The position numbers and the translations under genes were made by a program. DNA of 64,000 nucleotides from GCA-2686295 sp964402995. Its GTDB lineage: Archaea; Nanobdellota; Nanobdellia; Woesearchaeales; GCA-2686295. Positions within the stretch are counted from its first letter, which is position 1. Each line of letters opens with the position of its first letter. Below are positions 44,739-51,828 of this stretch, piece by piece. The notes beneath the pieces were generated by a model that did no database searches, was not told where the DNA came from, and was given only the letters and a program-made list of their open reading frames with translations. The stretch spans positions 60,516 through 124,515 of the forward strand of contig CAYOEA010000006.1 in assembly GCA_964402995.1 (NCBI GenBank). Direction: 5' to 3'.

Positions 44739-45139
44739 AAAAAGGACAAACAAGTGTCGAATTTGTTATCCTTATGACTTTCATGATTTTTGTTTTCACT
44801 GCGACTTTCGTGGTTATTCAACAAAAATCTAATGATGTAAATGAAAACATGAGTGTAAGACAAACAAGTGAATTGTTAAACGTTATTAAAAACGAAGTTG
44901 ATATGGCTTCTGCATCAATTGATGGTTATTCTAAAGAGTTCTTAATTCCTGATTATATTAATGGAGAAGAATTTATTTTAGAACTTATTGATGATGAATT
45001 AATTATTCATTATAAAGATCAAACTCAAATCGCTTTTCTTAATGCAAATATTACTGGAAATTTTTCACAATACAAGGGCTACCATGTAATTTCAAAAATT
45101 AGCAATCAAATCATTGTTGGTCCAGGAAACTTGCATTAA
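44735..45139 (+). CDS. Type IV pilin-like protein with class III signal peptide
   Basis: A 134-residue protein opening MKKGQTSVEFVILMTFMIFV, a class III signal with K-G-Q cleavage context and Glu. A short beta domain follows (EEFILELIDDELIIHY). The start is TTG, overlapping the stop of the previous pilin gene, so the two minor or major pilins are translated together. Confidence 0.83.
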   Translation: MKKGQTSVEFVILMTFMIFVFTATFVVIQQKSNDVNENMSVRQTSELLNVIKNEVDMASASIDGYSKEFLIPDYINGEEFILELIDDELIIHYKDQTQIAFLNANITGNFSQYKGYHVISKISNQIIVGPGNLH

Positions 45140-45234
45140 TTAAACAATAAATTACCTATTAATTACCATTATTAAATTGCAATAAAAAACATAAGTTTTA
45201 TATACTAATAGCGCAATCATGTTTTTGGTTAGAA

Positions 45235-45864
45235 ATGGTTAATTTATTCAAAAGATTACTAAATAGGCTATTCAAAGACTTGTTTAAAAAAAAGAAACAA
45301 GTTAAATTAGGATTATATGGTCCTCCTAATGGTGGAAAAACAACATTAGCTAACAAACTTTGTCAAGATTGGCTTGGCGAAGAAATGGGTTCTGTATCAC
45401 ATCTTGCACACGAAACTAGAGAAATCCAGATTAAAGAAGAAGTTACTATCAAAAGTAAAGGTAAATCTTTAACATTTAATCTTGTAGATACTCCTGGTAT
45501 TGCAACTAAAATCGATTATGAAGATTTTCTTAAAGAAGGTATGAAAGAGAAAGAAGCTAAAATTAGAGCTAAAGAAGCAACTAAAGGTGTTATCAACGCT
45601 ATCAAATGGCTTGATGACATGGACGCAGTTATTGTTGTTTTAGACTCAACTAAAGATCCTTATTCTCAAGTTAATATTACTATCATTGGAAATCTTGAAG
45701 CAAGAGATATTCCAGTTTTACTTGTCGCAAATAAAGTTGATTTAAAAAAATCAGATATCAAGAAAATTCAATCAGCATTCCCTCAATATGAGGTAATCGG
45801 CATCAGTGCAAAACAAGGAACTAACGTAGACGCATTCTACGATGCATTGTTCAAACTCACATAA
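45235..45864 (+). CDS. Era-like GTPase
   Basis: A 209-residue GTPase: G1 GPPNGGKTT (residues about 29-37), G3 DTPG, G4 NKVD, and G5 ISAKQG. The basic N-terminus (KRLLNRLFKDLFKKKKQ) may bind RNA or membrane. The KH domain of bacterial Era is missing. GTPase, DUF2073 and Zn-ribbon genes in this order form a conserved archaeal operon, probably linked to ribosome or RNA biology, though the function is unproven. A TATA box is at 45195-45204. Confidence 0.9.
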   Translation: MVNLFKRLLNRLFKDLFKKKKQVKLGLYGPPNGGKTTLANKLCQDWLGEEMGSVSHLAHETREIQIKEEVTIKSKGKSLTFNLVDTPGIATKIDYEDFLKEGMKEKEAKIRAKEATKGVINAIKWLDDMDAVIVVLDSTKDPYSQVNITIIGNLEARDIPVLLVANKVDLKKSDIKKIQSAFPQYEVIGISAKQGTNVDAFYDALFKLT

Positions 45865-45893
45865 ATTTACGCTAAACAAAGAGGTTTTAAAAA

Positions 45894-46271
45894 GTGCTTA
45901 AACTACAATTCGTACCATATAATGAAATACAAGACTTAAATTCTGCTAAAAGAATCACTAAGCTCTTAAAAATTGTTAAAGACGAAAAGATTATTTTACT
46001 TGAAGGTAGATTAAAAAGCAGTGAAGAAACTGAATTGATTAGTCGAACTATGCAGGAAATAAGTAATAAATTCAAAGGTATTGAACTTAGTGTTATTAAT
46101 CCAGAAAACAAAGACTCAAGTGATATAGTTCATAAAATTAAAACCGCTTTTCTAAATATGATTCTTGGAAACAGACAAGGATTTACAATTATTGGACCTG
46201 CTTCAATTGTTAAAGAAATTAAGCAAGATCCAAATAAAATTGAGTTACTTACTCAAGAAGCTAAAAGGTGA
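45894..46271 (+). CDS. DUF2073 protein
   Basis: A 125-residue protein. LKLQFVPYNEIQDLNSAKRI, GRLKSSEETELISRTM and GFTIIGPASIVKEIKQ match the DUF2073 family, which almost always sits between the Era-like GTPase and the Zn-ribbon protein in archaea. The start is GTG with an upstream AGAGG SD. The stop TGA overlaps the SD of the next gene. Function is unknown; a regulator or effector of the GTPase is a reasonable guess. Confidence 0.87.
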   Translation: MLKLQFVPYNEIQDLNSAKRITKLLKIVKDEKIILLEGRLKSSEETELISRTMQEISNKFKGIELSVINPENKDSSDIVHKIKTAFLNMILGNRQGFTIIGPASIVKEIKQDPNKIELLTQEAKR

Positions 46272-46277
46272 TCTAAG

Positions 46278-46655
46278 ATTCCACACCAATGTGTTAAATG
46301 TGGATCCATGTATAATGATGGGTCAGCAGAAATTCTTCAAGGCTGTAGTAATTGTAAAGGGAAACTTTTTTTCTATATTAAAAAACAAGACATTGAACGA
46401 AAAGAAGAAATCATTAATTTAAGTAAAGTTGACAAAGAACAAATCGAACAAGATGTTTATGATATTCTTGGTTCTAAAATTGACACTGAAAAACCCATCG
46501 TTCTTGATATTGAAACTATTAAAATTCTTAAACCTGGAAAATACGAAATTGATTTAGTTAGTCTTTTTAGAAAACAACCACTTATTTATCGTTTAGAAGA
46601 AGGCAAGTATGTTGTTGACTTAATCGAAAGCTTTAAGAAAAAAGATGAAGACTAA
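46278..46655 (+). CDS. Zn-ribbon protein (DUF2072/OapC-like), ATT start
   Basis: A 126-residue protein. The N-terminus after the start is PHQCVKCGSMYNDGSAEILQ, then GCSNCKGKLFFY, giving two CxxC pairs for zinc. The family typically begins MPHxCxxCG. Here no ATG, GTG or TTG lies between the stop of the previous gene in the same frame (46269-46271) and these Cys codons, so the codon at this place, ATT at 46278, is the probable start. SD AGGTGAT is 5 nt upstream. The first ATG (46308) would delete one zinc pair. Confidence 0.85.
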   Translation: MPHQCVKCGSMYNDGSAEILQGCSNCKGKLFFYIKKQDIERKEEIINLSKVDKEQIEQDVYDILGSKIDTEKPIVLDIETIKILKPGKYEIDLVSLFRKQPLIYRLEEGKYVVDLIESFKKKDED

Positions 46656-46719
46656 ATTATTTTTCTTAAATGCCCCAGAAATAAAAGTTTCTGACTAGCT
46701 TTAAGAAAAAAGATGAAGA
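46629..46719 (+). repeat. Duplicated 3' gene end with hairpin between copies
   Basis: The 23 bases at 46629-46651, which end the Zn-ribbon gene, recur at 46697-46719 after its stop. Between them is a hairpin CAGAAA (46676-46681)/TTTCTG (46688-46693). The second copy is noncoding. Confidence 0.75.
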
Positions 46720-46754
46720 GTAAATTTAAATAAGCTTTTGACTTCTATTATTCT

Positions 46755-47501
46755 ATGATTATTATTGATGCCCATGCACATTTAAATTTTAATGAATTTA
46801 AAGATGATTTAGATGAAGTCTTAGATCGTGCTAAAGAAGTGGGTGTTAAAGCTATTATTTGTAATGGAATAAATAAACAGAGTAACAGAGAAATTCTTGA
46901 ATTAGCAAAAAAACATCCGATAATTAAACCCTCGCTTGGTTTTTATCCTTGTGATTGCGACAAACTTGAATTAGATGAAATCCAAGAAGAAATAGAATTC
47001 ATAAAAAAAAACAATCCTATTGCAATTGGTGAAGTCGGTCTTGATAAAAAATTTGATAATGATTTTGAAAAACAAAAAATCTATTTTGAAAAATTTATTA
47101 ATTTAGCTATTGAACTCGACATTCCTATAATTGTTCATTCTAGAAAAGCAGAAATTGAATGTATTGAGATGCTTAAAGCTGCTAATGCTAAAAAAGTTAT
47201 TATGCATTGTTTCTCAGGTAAAAAAAAGTTAGTCCAAGAAGTTATCGATAATGGTTGGCATCTTTCAATTCCGTCAAATGTTATTAGAAGCGAACAATTT
47301 CAAACAATGGTTGATATCTGTCCTTTAAGACAATTATTAACTGAAACTGACTCTCCTTTTATGTCTCCAAAAAAAGATGTCAGCAGAAATGAACCTTCAT
47401 TCCTTATTGATGCAATTAAAAAAATTGCAGAAATTAAAAAAATGGATGAGATTGAACTTGGGAATATTATTTTCTCAAATTATCAACGTCTTTTCTTATA
47501 G
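46755..47501 (+). CDS. tatD: TatD-family metal-dependent DNase
   Basis: A 248-residue TIM-barrel hydrolase. Metal ligands are in DAHAHLNF (residues 4-11), GEVGLDKKF, PIIVHSRKAE, VIMHCFSGK and TETDSPFMSPK. Length matches TatD enzymes, which are 3'-5' exonucleases or DNases with Mg2+ and may serve in repair. It is on the same strand as the GTPase operon but separated by about 100 nt that includes the duplicated 3' end. Confidence 0.93.
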   Translation: MIIIDAHAHLNFNEFKDDLDEVLDRAKEVGVKAIICNGINKQSNREILELAKKHPIIKPSLGFYPCDCDKLELDEIQEEIEFIKKNNPIAIGEVGLDKKFDNDFEKQKIYFEKFINLAIELDIPIIVHSRKAEIECIEMLKAANAKKVIMHCFSGKKKLVQEVIDNGWHLSIPSNVIRSEQFQTMVDICPLRQLLTETDSPFMSPKKDVSRNEPSFLIDAIKKIAEIKKMDEIELGNIIFSNYQRLFL

Positions 47502-47505
47502 AAAA

Positions 47506-47516
47506 GTATATATACC
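47506..47516 (+). promoter_or_regulatory. TATA box of the 47537 gene
   Basis: GTATATATACC is centred about 27 nt before the ATG at 47537, with no SD, giving a leaderless transcript. Confidence 0.65.
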
Positions 47517-47536
47517 GCTTTTACCACAAAGAGTAC

Positions 47537-47836
47537 ATGAAACTGGAAATTGATACTAAACGAGATTCTGTTGAAGATATAAAAAAAACTATTGAGTTTC
47601 TTCAAAAGTTCATTGATGAGAGCAACAATTCTTATTCTTCTTATTCAAGTAGTTCTTCAAATAACATACAACCACCACAACCTACTAGCACACCTAGCGT
47701 TGATTCAGGAGCATTTAACATGTTTGGAGATGATTCTAGTTCCACACCTGTAACTAACGCTTACGAATACGAAACCAAAGTAGAAAAGGATGACGATGAT
47801 GACGAACCAGCTCAAATATCCATTGTTGAATATTAA
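47537..47836 (+). CDS. Small acidic low-complexity protein
   Basis: A 99-residue protein. The first 30 residues form a charged helix (MKLEIDTKRDSVEDIKKTIE) followed by Ser/Asn/Pro-rich disorder and an acidic run (EKDDDDDEPAQ), ending in the hydrophobic ISIVEY. It has its own promoter. No family is recognised. The helical head plus disordered tail suggests an adaptor that binds partners. Confidence 0.6.
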   Translation: MKLEIDTKRDSVEDIKKTIEFLQKFIDESNNSYSSYSSSSSNNIQPPQPTSTPSVDSGAFNMFGDDSSSTPVTNAYEYETKVEKDDDDDEPAQISIVEY

Positions 47837-47900
47837 ACATTAAGAAAAAATATTTAAACTATTCAAAAGAAACTCTATTTATTATTTGAGGTAGAACAAA

Positions 47901-48131
47901 ATGGCAAAATATAAAATTGAACATGATCTTGCAGGATGTATTGCTTGTGGTGCTTGCGCTGCAATATCCGATAACTGGATAATGAAAGACGTTGATGGAG
48001 AAGAAAAAGCAATCCCTGTTAATGCAACTTTTGAAGAAGCTGACTTAACTACTAATAAAGAAGCTGCAGAATCATGTCCTGTTGAAGTTATTCACATAGT
48101 AAATAACGAAACTGGCGACAAAGTATTCTAA
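47901..48131 (+). CDS. Ferredoxin with one [4Fe-4S] cluster
   Basis: A 76-residue ferredoxin. CIACGACAA (Cys13, 16, 19) and a later CP in AAESCPVEVIHIV complete a CX2CX2C...CP set for one [4Fe-4S] cluster. The acidic middle is normal. SD GAGGT lies upstream of the ATG. It probably carries electrons for radical SAM or other redox enzymes. It may share a transcript with the Zn protein at 48240. Confidence 0.92.
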   Translation: MAKYKIEHDLAGCIACGACAAISDNWIMKDVDGEEKAIPVNATFEEADLTTNKEAAESCPVEVIHIVNNETGDKVF

Positions 48132-48171
48132 ATATATTTATTATTTTATTTTCTATAATTTTTTAAATGAT

Positions 48172-48215
48172 AAAAAGCAGAGCTTTTTAGAATTCAAAAA
48201 GCAAAAAGTTTTTGT
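48172..48215 (+). repeat. Two adjacent hairpins between ferredoxin and Zn-protein genes
   Basis: TAAAAAGC-AGA-GCTTTTTA (48172-48190) is a perfect 8-bp stem. CAAAAA-G-TTTTTG (48203-48215) is a near palindrome. They follow the ferredoxin stop by about 40 nt and may act as a terminator or processing signal. Confidence 0.5.
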
Positions 48216-48239
48216 AATCATATAGTATTCCATATTCTT

Positions 48240-48473
48240 ATGCCTACTATGTGGATTTGTGATAATTGTGGTTGTGAACTTAAAGTAGAGAAAAAACCTT
48301 TTGAATGTCCTTTATGTTTACGTCATGATGTTAGTTTCATAAAAACATCTTTTGATGGTCCTTCTGAAGAAGATTTAGAAAATAAAAAAAAATACGAAGA
48401 CATAATTGACAAATTAGATGCATACAATGAGGGTTGTGATCCAGAAAATTTCAAATGTTCATTCGATGAATAA
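48240..48473 (+). CDS. Small zinc-ribbon (rubredoxin-like) protein
   Basis: A 77-residue protein with two CxxC pairs, WICDNCGCE and FECPLCLRHD, as in rubredoxin-like and rubrerythrin zinc ribbons. A helical C-terminal half with two more cysteines follows (NEGCDPENFKC). It could bind Fe or Zn. The start is ATG at 48240 or the in-frame ATG at 48249 (MWIC). A copy of its 3' end occurs downstream. Confidence 0.75.
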   Translation: MPTMWICDNCGCELKVEKKPFECPLCLRHDVSFIKTSFDGPSEEDLENKKKYEDIIDKLDAYNEGCDPENFKCSFDE

Positions 48474-48567
48474 AATTAGTTAATTCTTAATTAAAATATA
48501 TTATAACACTTGATTTGCCAAAAATATAATTTTTGAGCAATTTCAAATGTTCGTTCGATAAATAAAA
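48447..48567 (+). repeat. Duplicated 3' gene end with hairpin between copies
   Basis: The 29 bases at 48447-48475, spanning the stop codon of the Zn-ribbon gene, recur at 48539-48567 with two mismatches. The bulged-A hairpin at 48516-48539 lies between and touches the second copy. Confidence 0.8.
48516..48539 (+). repeat. Bulged-A hairpin, copy 2
   Basis: TGC pairs GCA, CAAAAAT (48519-48525) pairs ATTTTTG (48529-48535), and a single A at 48536 is unpaired. It shares the architecture of copies at 22588, 49500 and 54625. Confidence 0.6.
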
Positions 48568-48586
48568 CATCATAACATCCTAGAAA

Positions 48587-49156
48587 TTATCTTTCTTTTA
48601 ATTCAACTTCATCTTTATTTAAAAATACTAAGGTTGATGGTTTTCCATTTAATTCTCCATCTTCAATTACATAATCAACTTCTAATTTAATTTCTTTATT
48701 CAAATTATCAATACCAGTCATGAAGTCATCTCCTGATTTATTCGCAGAAGTTGTAACTACTGGAACTTTCATATCAGAAACAAACTTTGTAAACCAATTA
48801 TCAGGCATTCTAACTCCAATAGAGTCTAAACCTAATAATACTCCTTCAACTACTGCATCTTTATTTTTTAACTTCATAATTAAAGTATATGGTCCTGGAA
48901 GCTTTCTAAACCATTCTTTTGCTTTTGCAGTTATAACACAATTATCTTCAATCCATTGAATAGATGGTGCAATTACTGAGAAAGGCATATCATATCGTTC
49001 CTTTATTTGTCTTATTCTTTCTACTTGAACTGAGTTAGTTGCATCACAACCTATACCATAGATGGTGTCAGTAGGGTAGATGAACACTGAATCCTTTAAT
49101 TTTTTCTTCATTAAAGGTCCTTTGTGAGTAAATTCATCTTTATTTAAGACATTCAT
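48587..49156 (-). CDS. Threonylcarbamoyl-AMP synthase (Sua5/YrdC family)
   Basis: A 189-residue YrdC-domain protein: VFIYPTDTIYGIGCDA, KERYDMPFSVIAPS, LPGPYTLIMKLKNK, GVRMPDN and VVTTSANKSGDD are the family's nucleotide/threonine-binding blocks. It makes threonylcarbamoyl-AMP for the t6A37 modification of tRNAs reading ANN codons. The C-terminal Sua5 domain is absent, so this is the short YrdC form. The KEOPS genes are not in the window. Confidence 0.9.
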   Translation of the reverse strand: MNVLNKDEFTHKGPLMKKKLKDSVFIYPTDTIYGIGCDATNSVQVERIRQIKERYDMPFSVIAPSIQWIEDNCVITAKAKEWFRKLPGPYTLIMKLKNKDAVVEGVLLGLDSIGVRMPDNWFTKFVSDMKVPVVTTSANKSGDDFMTGIDNLNKEIKLEVDYVIEDGELNGKPSTLVFLNKDEVELKER

Positions 49157-49209
49157 AATAAAAGAAATAAGAGTAAATTTAAAAAATTATTGAATTTGTC
49201 AAAATAACA

Positions 49210-49326
49210 CTATATGACTAAGTGTTCTCGTCTTACTTTTTGTTGCCAATAAAAAGTATCCATAAAATTTATTTTTTTCTTATAAGCATTCCACTCCACA
49301 TAATTAACTTTTTTCTTAAATAACAT
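49210..49326 (-). CDS. Tiny protein C (38 residues)
   Basis: ATG at 49326 to TAG at 49210. The sequence starts MLFKKKVNYVEWNAYKKKIN and ends VRREHLVI. It is basic and aromatic (two Trp, three Tyr). A good SD (AGAGGTG) is a few bases upstream. It is the third of three small SD-equipped ORFs on this strand. Short length makes coding status uncertain, but SD, direction and spacing support it. Confidence 0.5.
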   Translation of the reverse strand: MLFKKKVNYVEWNAYKKKINFMDTFYWQQKVRREHLVI

Positions 49327-49348
49327 TTTTCACCTCTGAAAAAAAGCT

Positions 49349-49474
49349 TTAACAGCCTCGGATAAATCTTTCAAAATCACTTCTTTGTTCTGGACCAATT
49401 AGTTCATGTTCCAACACTACTTGAGTTATTCTTTCAGGATAATAGTCATACATATTTTTTTTCACATCACTCAT
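49349..49474 (-). CDS. Tiny protein B (41 residues)
   Basis: ATG at 49474 to TAA at 49349: MSDVKKNMYDYYPERITQVV, then LEHELIGPEQRSD and FERFIRGC. Soluble, charged, with a single Cys at the very end. The SD GGAGG is strong and well placed. The open frame could extend to a TTG at 49552, but that overlaps protein A's end and lacks an SD. Possibly a peptide with a C-terminal functional Cys. Confidence 0.6.
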   Translation of the reverse strand: MSDVKKNMYDYYPERITQVVLEHELIGPEQRSDFERFIRGC

Positions 49475-49499
49475 GTTAAAAACCTCCAAATTTTTAATA

Positions 49500-49526
49500 T
49501 GCCAAAAATCATAGAATTTTTGAGCA
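49500..49526 (+). repeat. Bulged-A hairpin, copy 3
   Basis: TGC pairs GCA, CAAAAAT (49503-49509) pairs ATTTTTG (49516-49522), and A at 49523 is unpaired, as seen on the plus strand. It lies in the leader between tiny ORFs A and B, which are transcribed from the minus strand. Confidence 0.55.
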
Positions 49527-49542
49527 TCTTTGTCACATTTCT

Positions 49543-49653
49543 TTAAATCCAAGCTCCACTATACTGTAAATCGAATGAATCAACTTTAGCGGTTTTCTTA
49601 GTTAAGTCTGATATCTGTTTGTAAAATAATTGTTCAATAAATTCGTTTGACAT
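49543..49653 (-). CDS. Tiny protein A (36 residues)
   Basis: ATG at 49653 to TAA at 49543: MSNEFIEQLFYKQISDLTKK, then TAKVDSFDLQYSGAWI. The SD GGAGGTGAT is very strong and at optimal spacing. A TATA box (49711-49726) lies about 64 nt upstream. The product is soluble and helical at its start. No family is recognised. Confidence 0.6.
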   Translation of the reverse strand: MSNEFIEQLFYKQISDLTKKTAKVDSFDLQYSGAWI

Positions 49654-49710
49654 GTTGCATCACCTCCAGCCATTTGGGCTTTGTTCACAACAATATCAAA
49701 ATCAATTATT

Positions 49711-49726
49711 CCATTTATATAGCTGG
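49711..49726 (-). promoter_or_regulatory. TATA box of the tiny-protein operon
   Basis: The minus strand reads CCAGCTATATAAATGG. It is one of the clearest TATA boxes in the window and lies upstream of the first of three small ORFs. Confidence 0.65.
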
Positions 49727-49730
49727 CGCG

Positions 49731-49822
49731 ACTGTGTCCAGTGTTCAAGTATAAGAATTAAATAAACAGGCTTAAAGCTAAGAATTACTTACTTTCAGAA
49801 CGTATAAACTTGTCCAGTGAAT
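49731..49822. other. Candidate replication origin region with ORB-like repeats
   Basis: TGTCCAGTG occurs at 49735-49743 and again at 49811-49819, in the same orientation. TCCAGTG is the core of archaeal origin recognition boxes (for example TTCCAGTGGAAAC). The 67 bp between them are AT-rich. The right copy is 4 nt from the 3' end of orc1/cdc6, and archaeal origins usually lie beside that gene. The G-string part of a full ORB is missing, so this is tentative. Confidence 0.4.
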
Positions 49823-50881
49823 TTAGAAATCAGTTAATTTTTTCTCTACAATTGTTGTATTTCCACCAGCACCAGTGCTCTTAGTGGTCTTTACAAATTT
49901 ATTATCAGATAACTTCTCTATTTTTCTTTGAAAAGTTTTGTAGCTACTCTTACCATCTTTTTCTTGATAAATAGAAAATAAGTCTCCAATCTTTTTTCCA
50001 GAATTTTCTTTTACTATATTTAATATGAATTGTGTTTCTTCTTCTAGTTCTTCGCTATTCTTTATACTAAATGCATCTGTTTTTGAAAGTGCTTTTTCTA
50101 CATCGTCTAATTCTATTGTTCGTTTCGCTTTTTCTTCTGCAATATATGCTGATTCTTTTAATAGAAATAATCCTGATCGTATATCTTTTATTTCGCCTAC
50201 TTTTTCTGCAACTAAGTTAAATGCAGCATCAGACCAAACACCTTCTGGAAATGCATATCCAAGTCTTACTTTCATAATAGATAATATTTCTTGAGAACTA
50301 TAAGGTTTAAACTCCATTTGTTCAGGCGTTAATCTTGATTTTACTCTTTCATCTAAGTTTGTTAACCATTCAGAATAGTTCGTAATTAGAATTATTGAAT
50401 TTCTATATATTTCTTCTAATAAATGATATAAAAAATCCGTATCAACTACTTTATCGACTTCATCAAATACAAACACTGCACTTAATTCTTCATTTAATAT
50501 TCTTGCAATCACTCCAAATAAATCAGTTGTGTTTTTATTTTGTACAAATCTAAAACCAATTTGTTCACAGATAGACACAGCAATTTTATAACTAGTATTT
50601 TTTTGCCAACAATTTACATAAATAACTTTTATATCATCAGTCTTATCTTCTAATTCACGTATAACATGCTTTGCTGCAAGAGTTTTACCAACTCCAGGTT
50701 TGCCATATATGAACATGTTTCGTCCATTTCTGCTTGAAAAAAGCGGGCTTATAGCTCTTGCAATAGATTCTTGTTCTTGTTCTCTATGAGGGATATTTTT
50801 TGGAATGAAATCATAATCTAATGCATGCTCATTCTTTACAAGCGATTCATTGTGAGAAAGTATTTTATCGAATGTCCCCAT
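49823..50881 (-). CDS. Replication initiator Orc1/Cdc6
   Basis: A 352-residue AAA+ protein. IPHREQEQESIARAISPLF is the usual N-terminal box. Walker A is GKPGVGKT (residues about 62-69), Walker B is VFVFDEVDKV, sensor-1 is ILITNYSEW. A C-terminal winged helix (TQFILNIVKENSGKKIGDLF; SSYKTFQRKIEKLSDNKFV) binds origins. Length is close to the family norm. It binds ORB elements at the origin and helps load MCM. The ORB-like repeats lie at its 3' end. Confidence 0.93.
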   Translation of the reverse strand: MGTFDKILSHNESLVKNEHALDYDFIPKNIPHREQEQESIARAISPLFSSRNGRNMFIYGKPGVGKTLAAKHVIRELEDKTDDIKVIYVNCWQKNTSYKIAVSICEQIGFRFVQNKNTTDLFGVIARILNEELSAVFVFDEVDKVVDTDFLYHLLEEIYRNSIILITNYSEWLTNLDERVKSRLTPEQMEFKPYSSQEILSIMKVRLGYAFPEGVWSDAAFNLVAEKVGEIKDIRSGLFLLKESAYIAEEKAKRTIELDDVEKALSKTDAFSIKNSEELEEETQFILNIVKENSGKKIGDLFSIYQEKDGKSSYKTFQRKIEKLSDNKFVKTTKSTGAGGNTTIVEKKLTDF

Positions 50882-50975
50882 AAACTAAATGATTAGAATG
50901 TTGTTTATATAGTTTTTCAAAGTTAAGAAGAATAAGTTTCGAATAAAAAAATAAAAAAAATAAAAAAAATTAAGT

Positions 50976-51638
50976 TTATTTTCTTAAATCTTTAATGATC
51001 TTTTTTGCTTCGTCTTTAAGTGCGAAACCAAAGCCCATACCAACTGCAATTGCAAGTGCAAGTACAATGCCTGTTAAGACAATTAAGTATGTTGTTTCAG
51101 CAATAACAATGCTGATTCCAATTTGGTTTAATGCAATGCTTAATACGAATAAGATAATTAAGATTCTTGCTAGTCCACCCCAAAAGTGAGCCCACTTAAA
51201 CTTGTGCGATTCAATTGCTGTTTCTGCCATGTCAGCCATTATTAAACCGAAGTAAAAGATTAACACACCAATAATTAGGTTTGGTAGCCAATTTGCTAAA
51301 GTATATAGCCATTGAGACAATGATCCTAAGCTAATCAGCGCGGATGCCGGCACTAAGAATAGTACTAGTGTATACCACTTTGTTGCTGATCCAAGAATTC
51401 CTGAAACACTTTGATGTCCTAATGCATGATGTCTTTCATGTTTTTCAATCCAATCGTCAAGACCTGCTTTTAATAAAGCTCCTTTGATTATGCCCTCGAA
51501 CAATACCCCTAGGAAATATCCGATTAGTAGCAAAATTATTGCTCCAATTAGACCTGGAAGTAGCGTTATGAATTGAGACCATAAAGTTCCTAGAACTTCC
51601 ATTAAAGATAAGCCTGTCATCTCTAGATAGGTTACCAC
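50976..51638 (-). CDS. Membrane protein with conserved TM-helix repeats (MscS-related family)
   Basis: A 220-residue protein with five hydrophobic segments. LPGLIGAIILLLIGYFLGVL and ANWLPNLIIGVLIFYFGLIM are two copies of the conserved TM helix repeat (PF05552-type). Each contains a Pro-x-x-Ile and Gly-rich helix, then a short helix. No MscS beta domain is present, so a mechanosensitive channel role is only possible. Start GTG 51638 has SD GGGGTGAT. The GTG at 51647 falls within that SD. Confidence 0.75.
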   Translation of the reverse strand: MVTYLEMTGLSLMEVLGTLWSQFITLLPGLIGAIILLLIGYFLGVLFEGIIKGALLKAGLDDWIEKHERHHALGHQSVSGILGSATKWYTLVLFLVPASALISLGSLSQWLYTLANWLPNLIIGVLIFYFGLIMADMAETAIESHKFKWAHFWGGLARILIILFVLSIALNQIGISIVIAETTYLIVLTGIVLALAIAVGMGFGFALKDEAKKIIKDLRK

Positions 51639-51828
51639 GTTTATCACCCCTTATTATACCCCTTTTTTTGAAGAGTAGTACCTATAAGTTTTATCTTATT
51701 CGGTATAGATATTATATAAATGTTTCTATTCTCGACGTCTAAAAAAATATGAAATATAACTGTAGTTTTTAGAAGTTATTTTACGTCACAACAATCATTA
51801 TAAAGACTTAACAAACAAACATTGAATT

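Noticed and set aside
49475..49552. N-terminal extension of tiny protein B from a TTG
   Set aside because: It overlaps the end of tiny ORF A and has no SD. ATG 49474 has a perfect SD.
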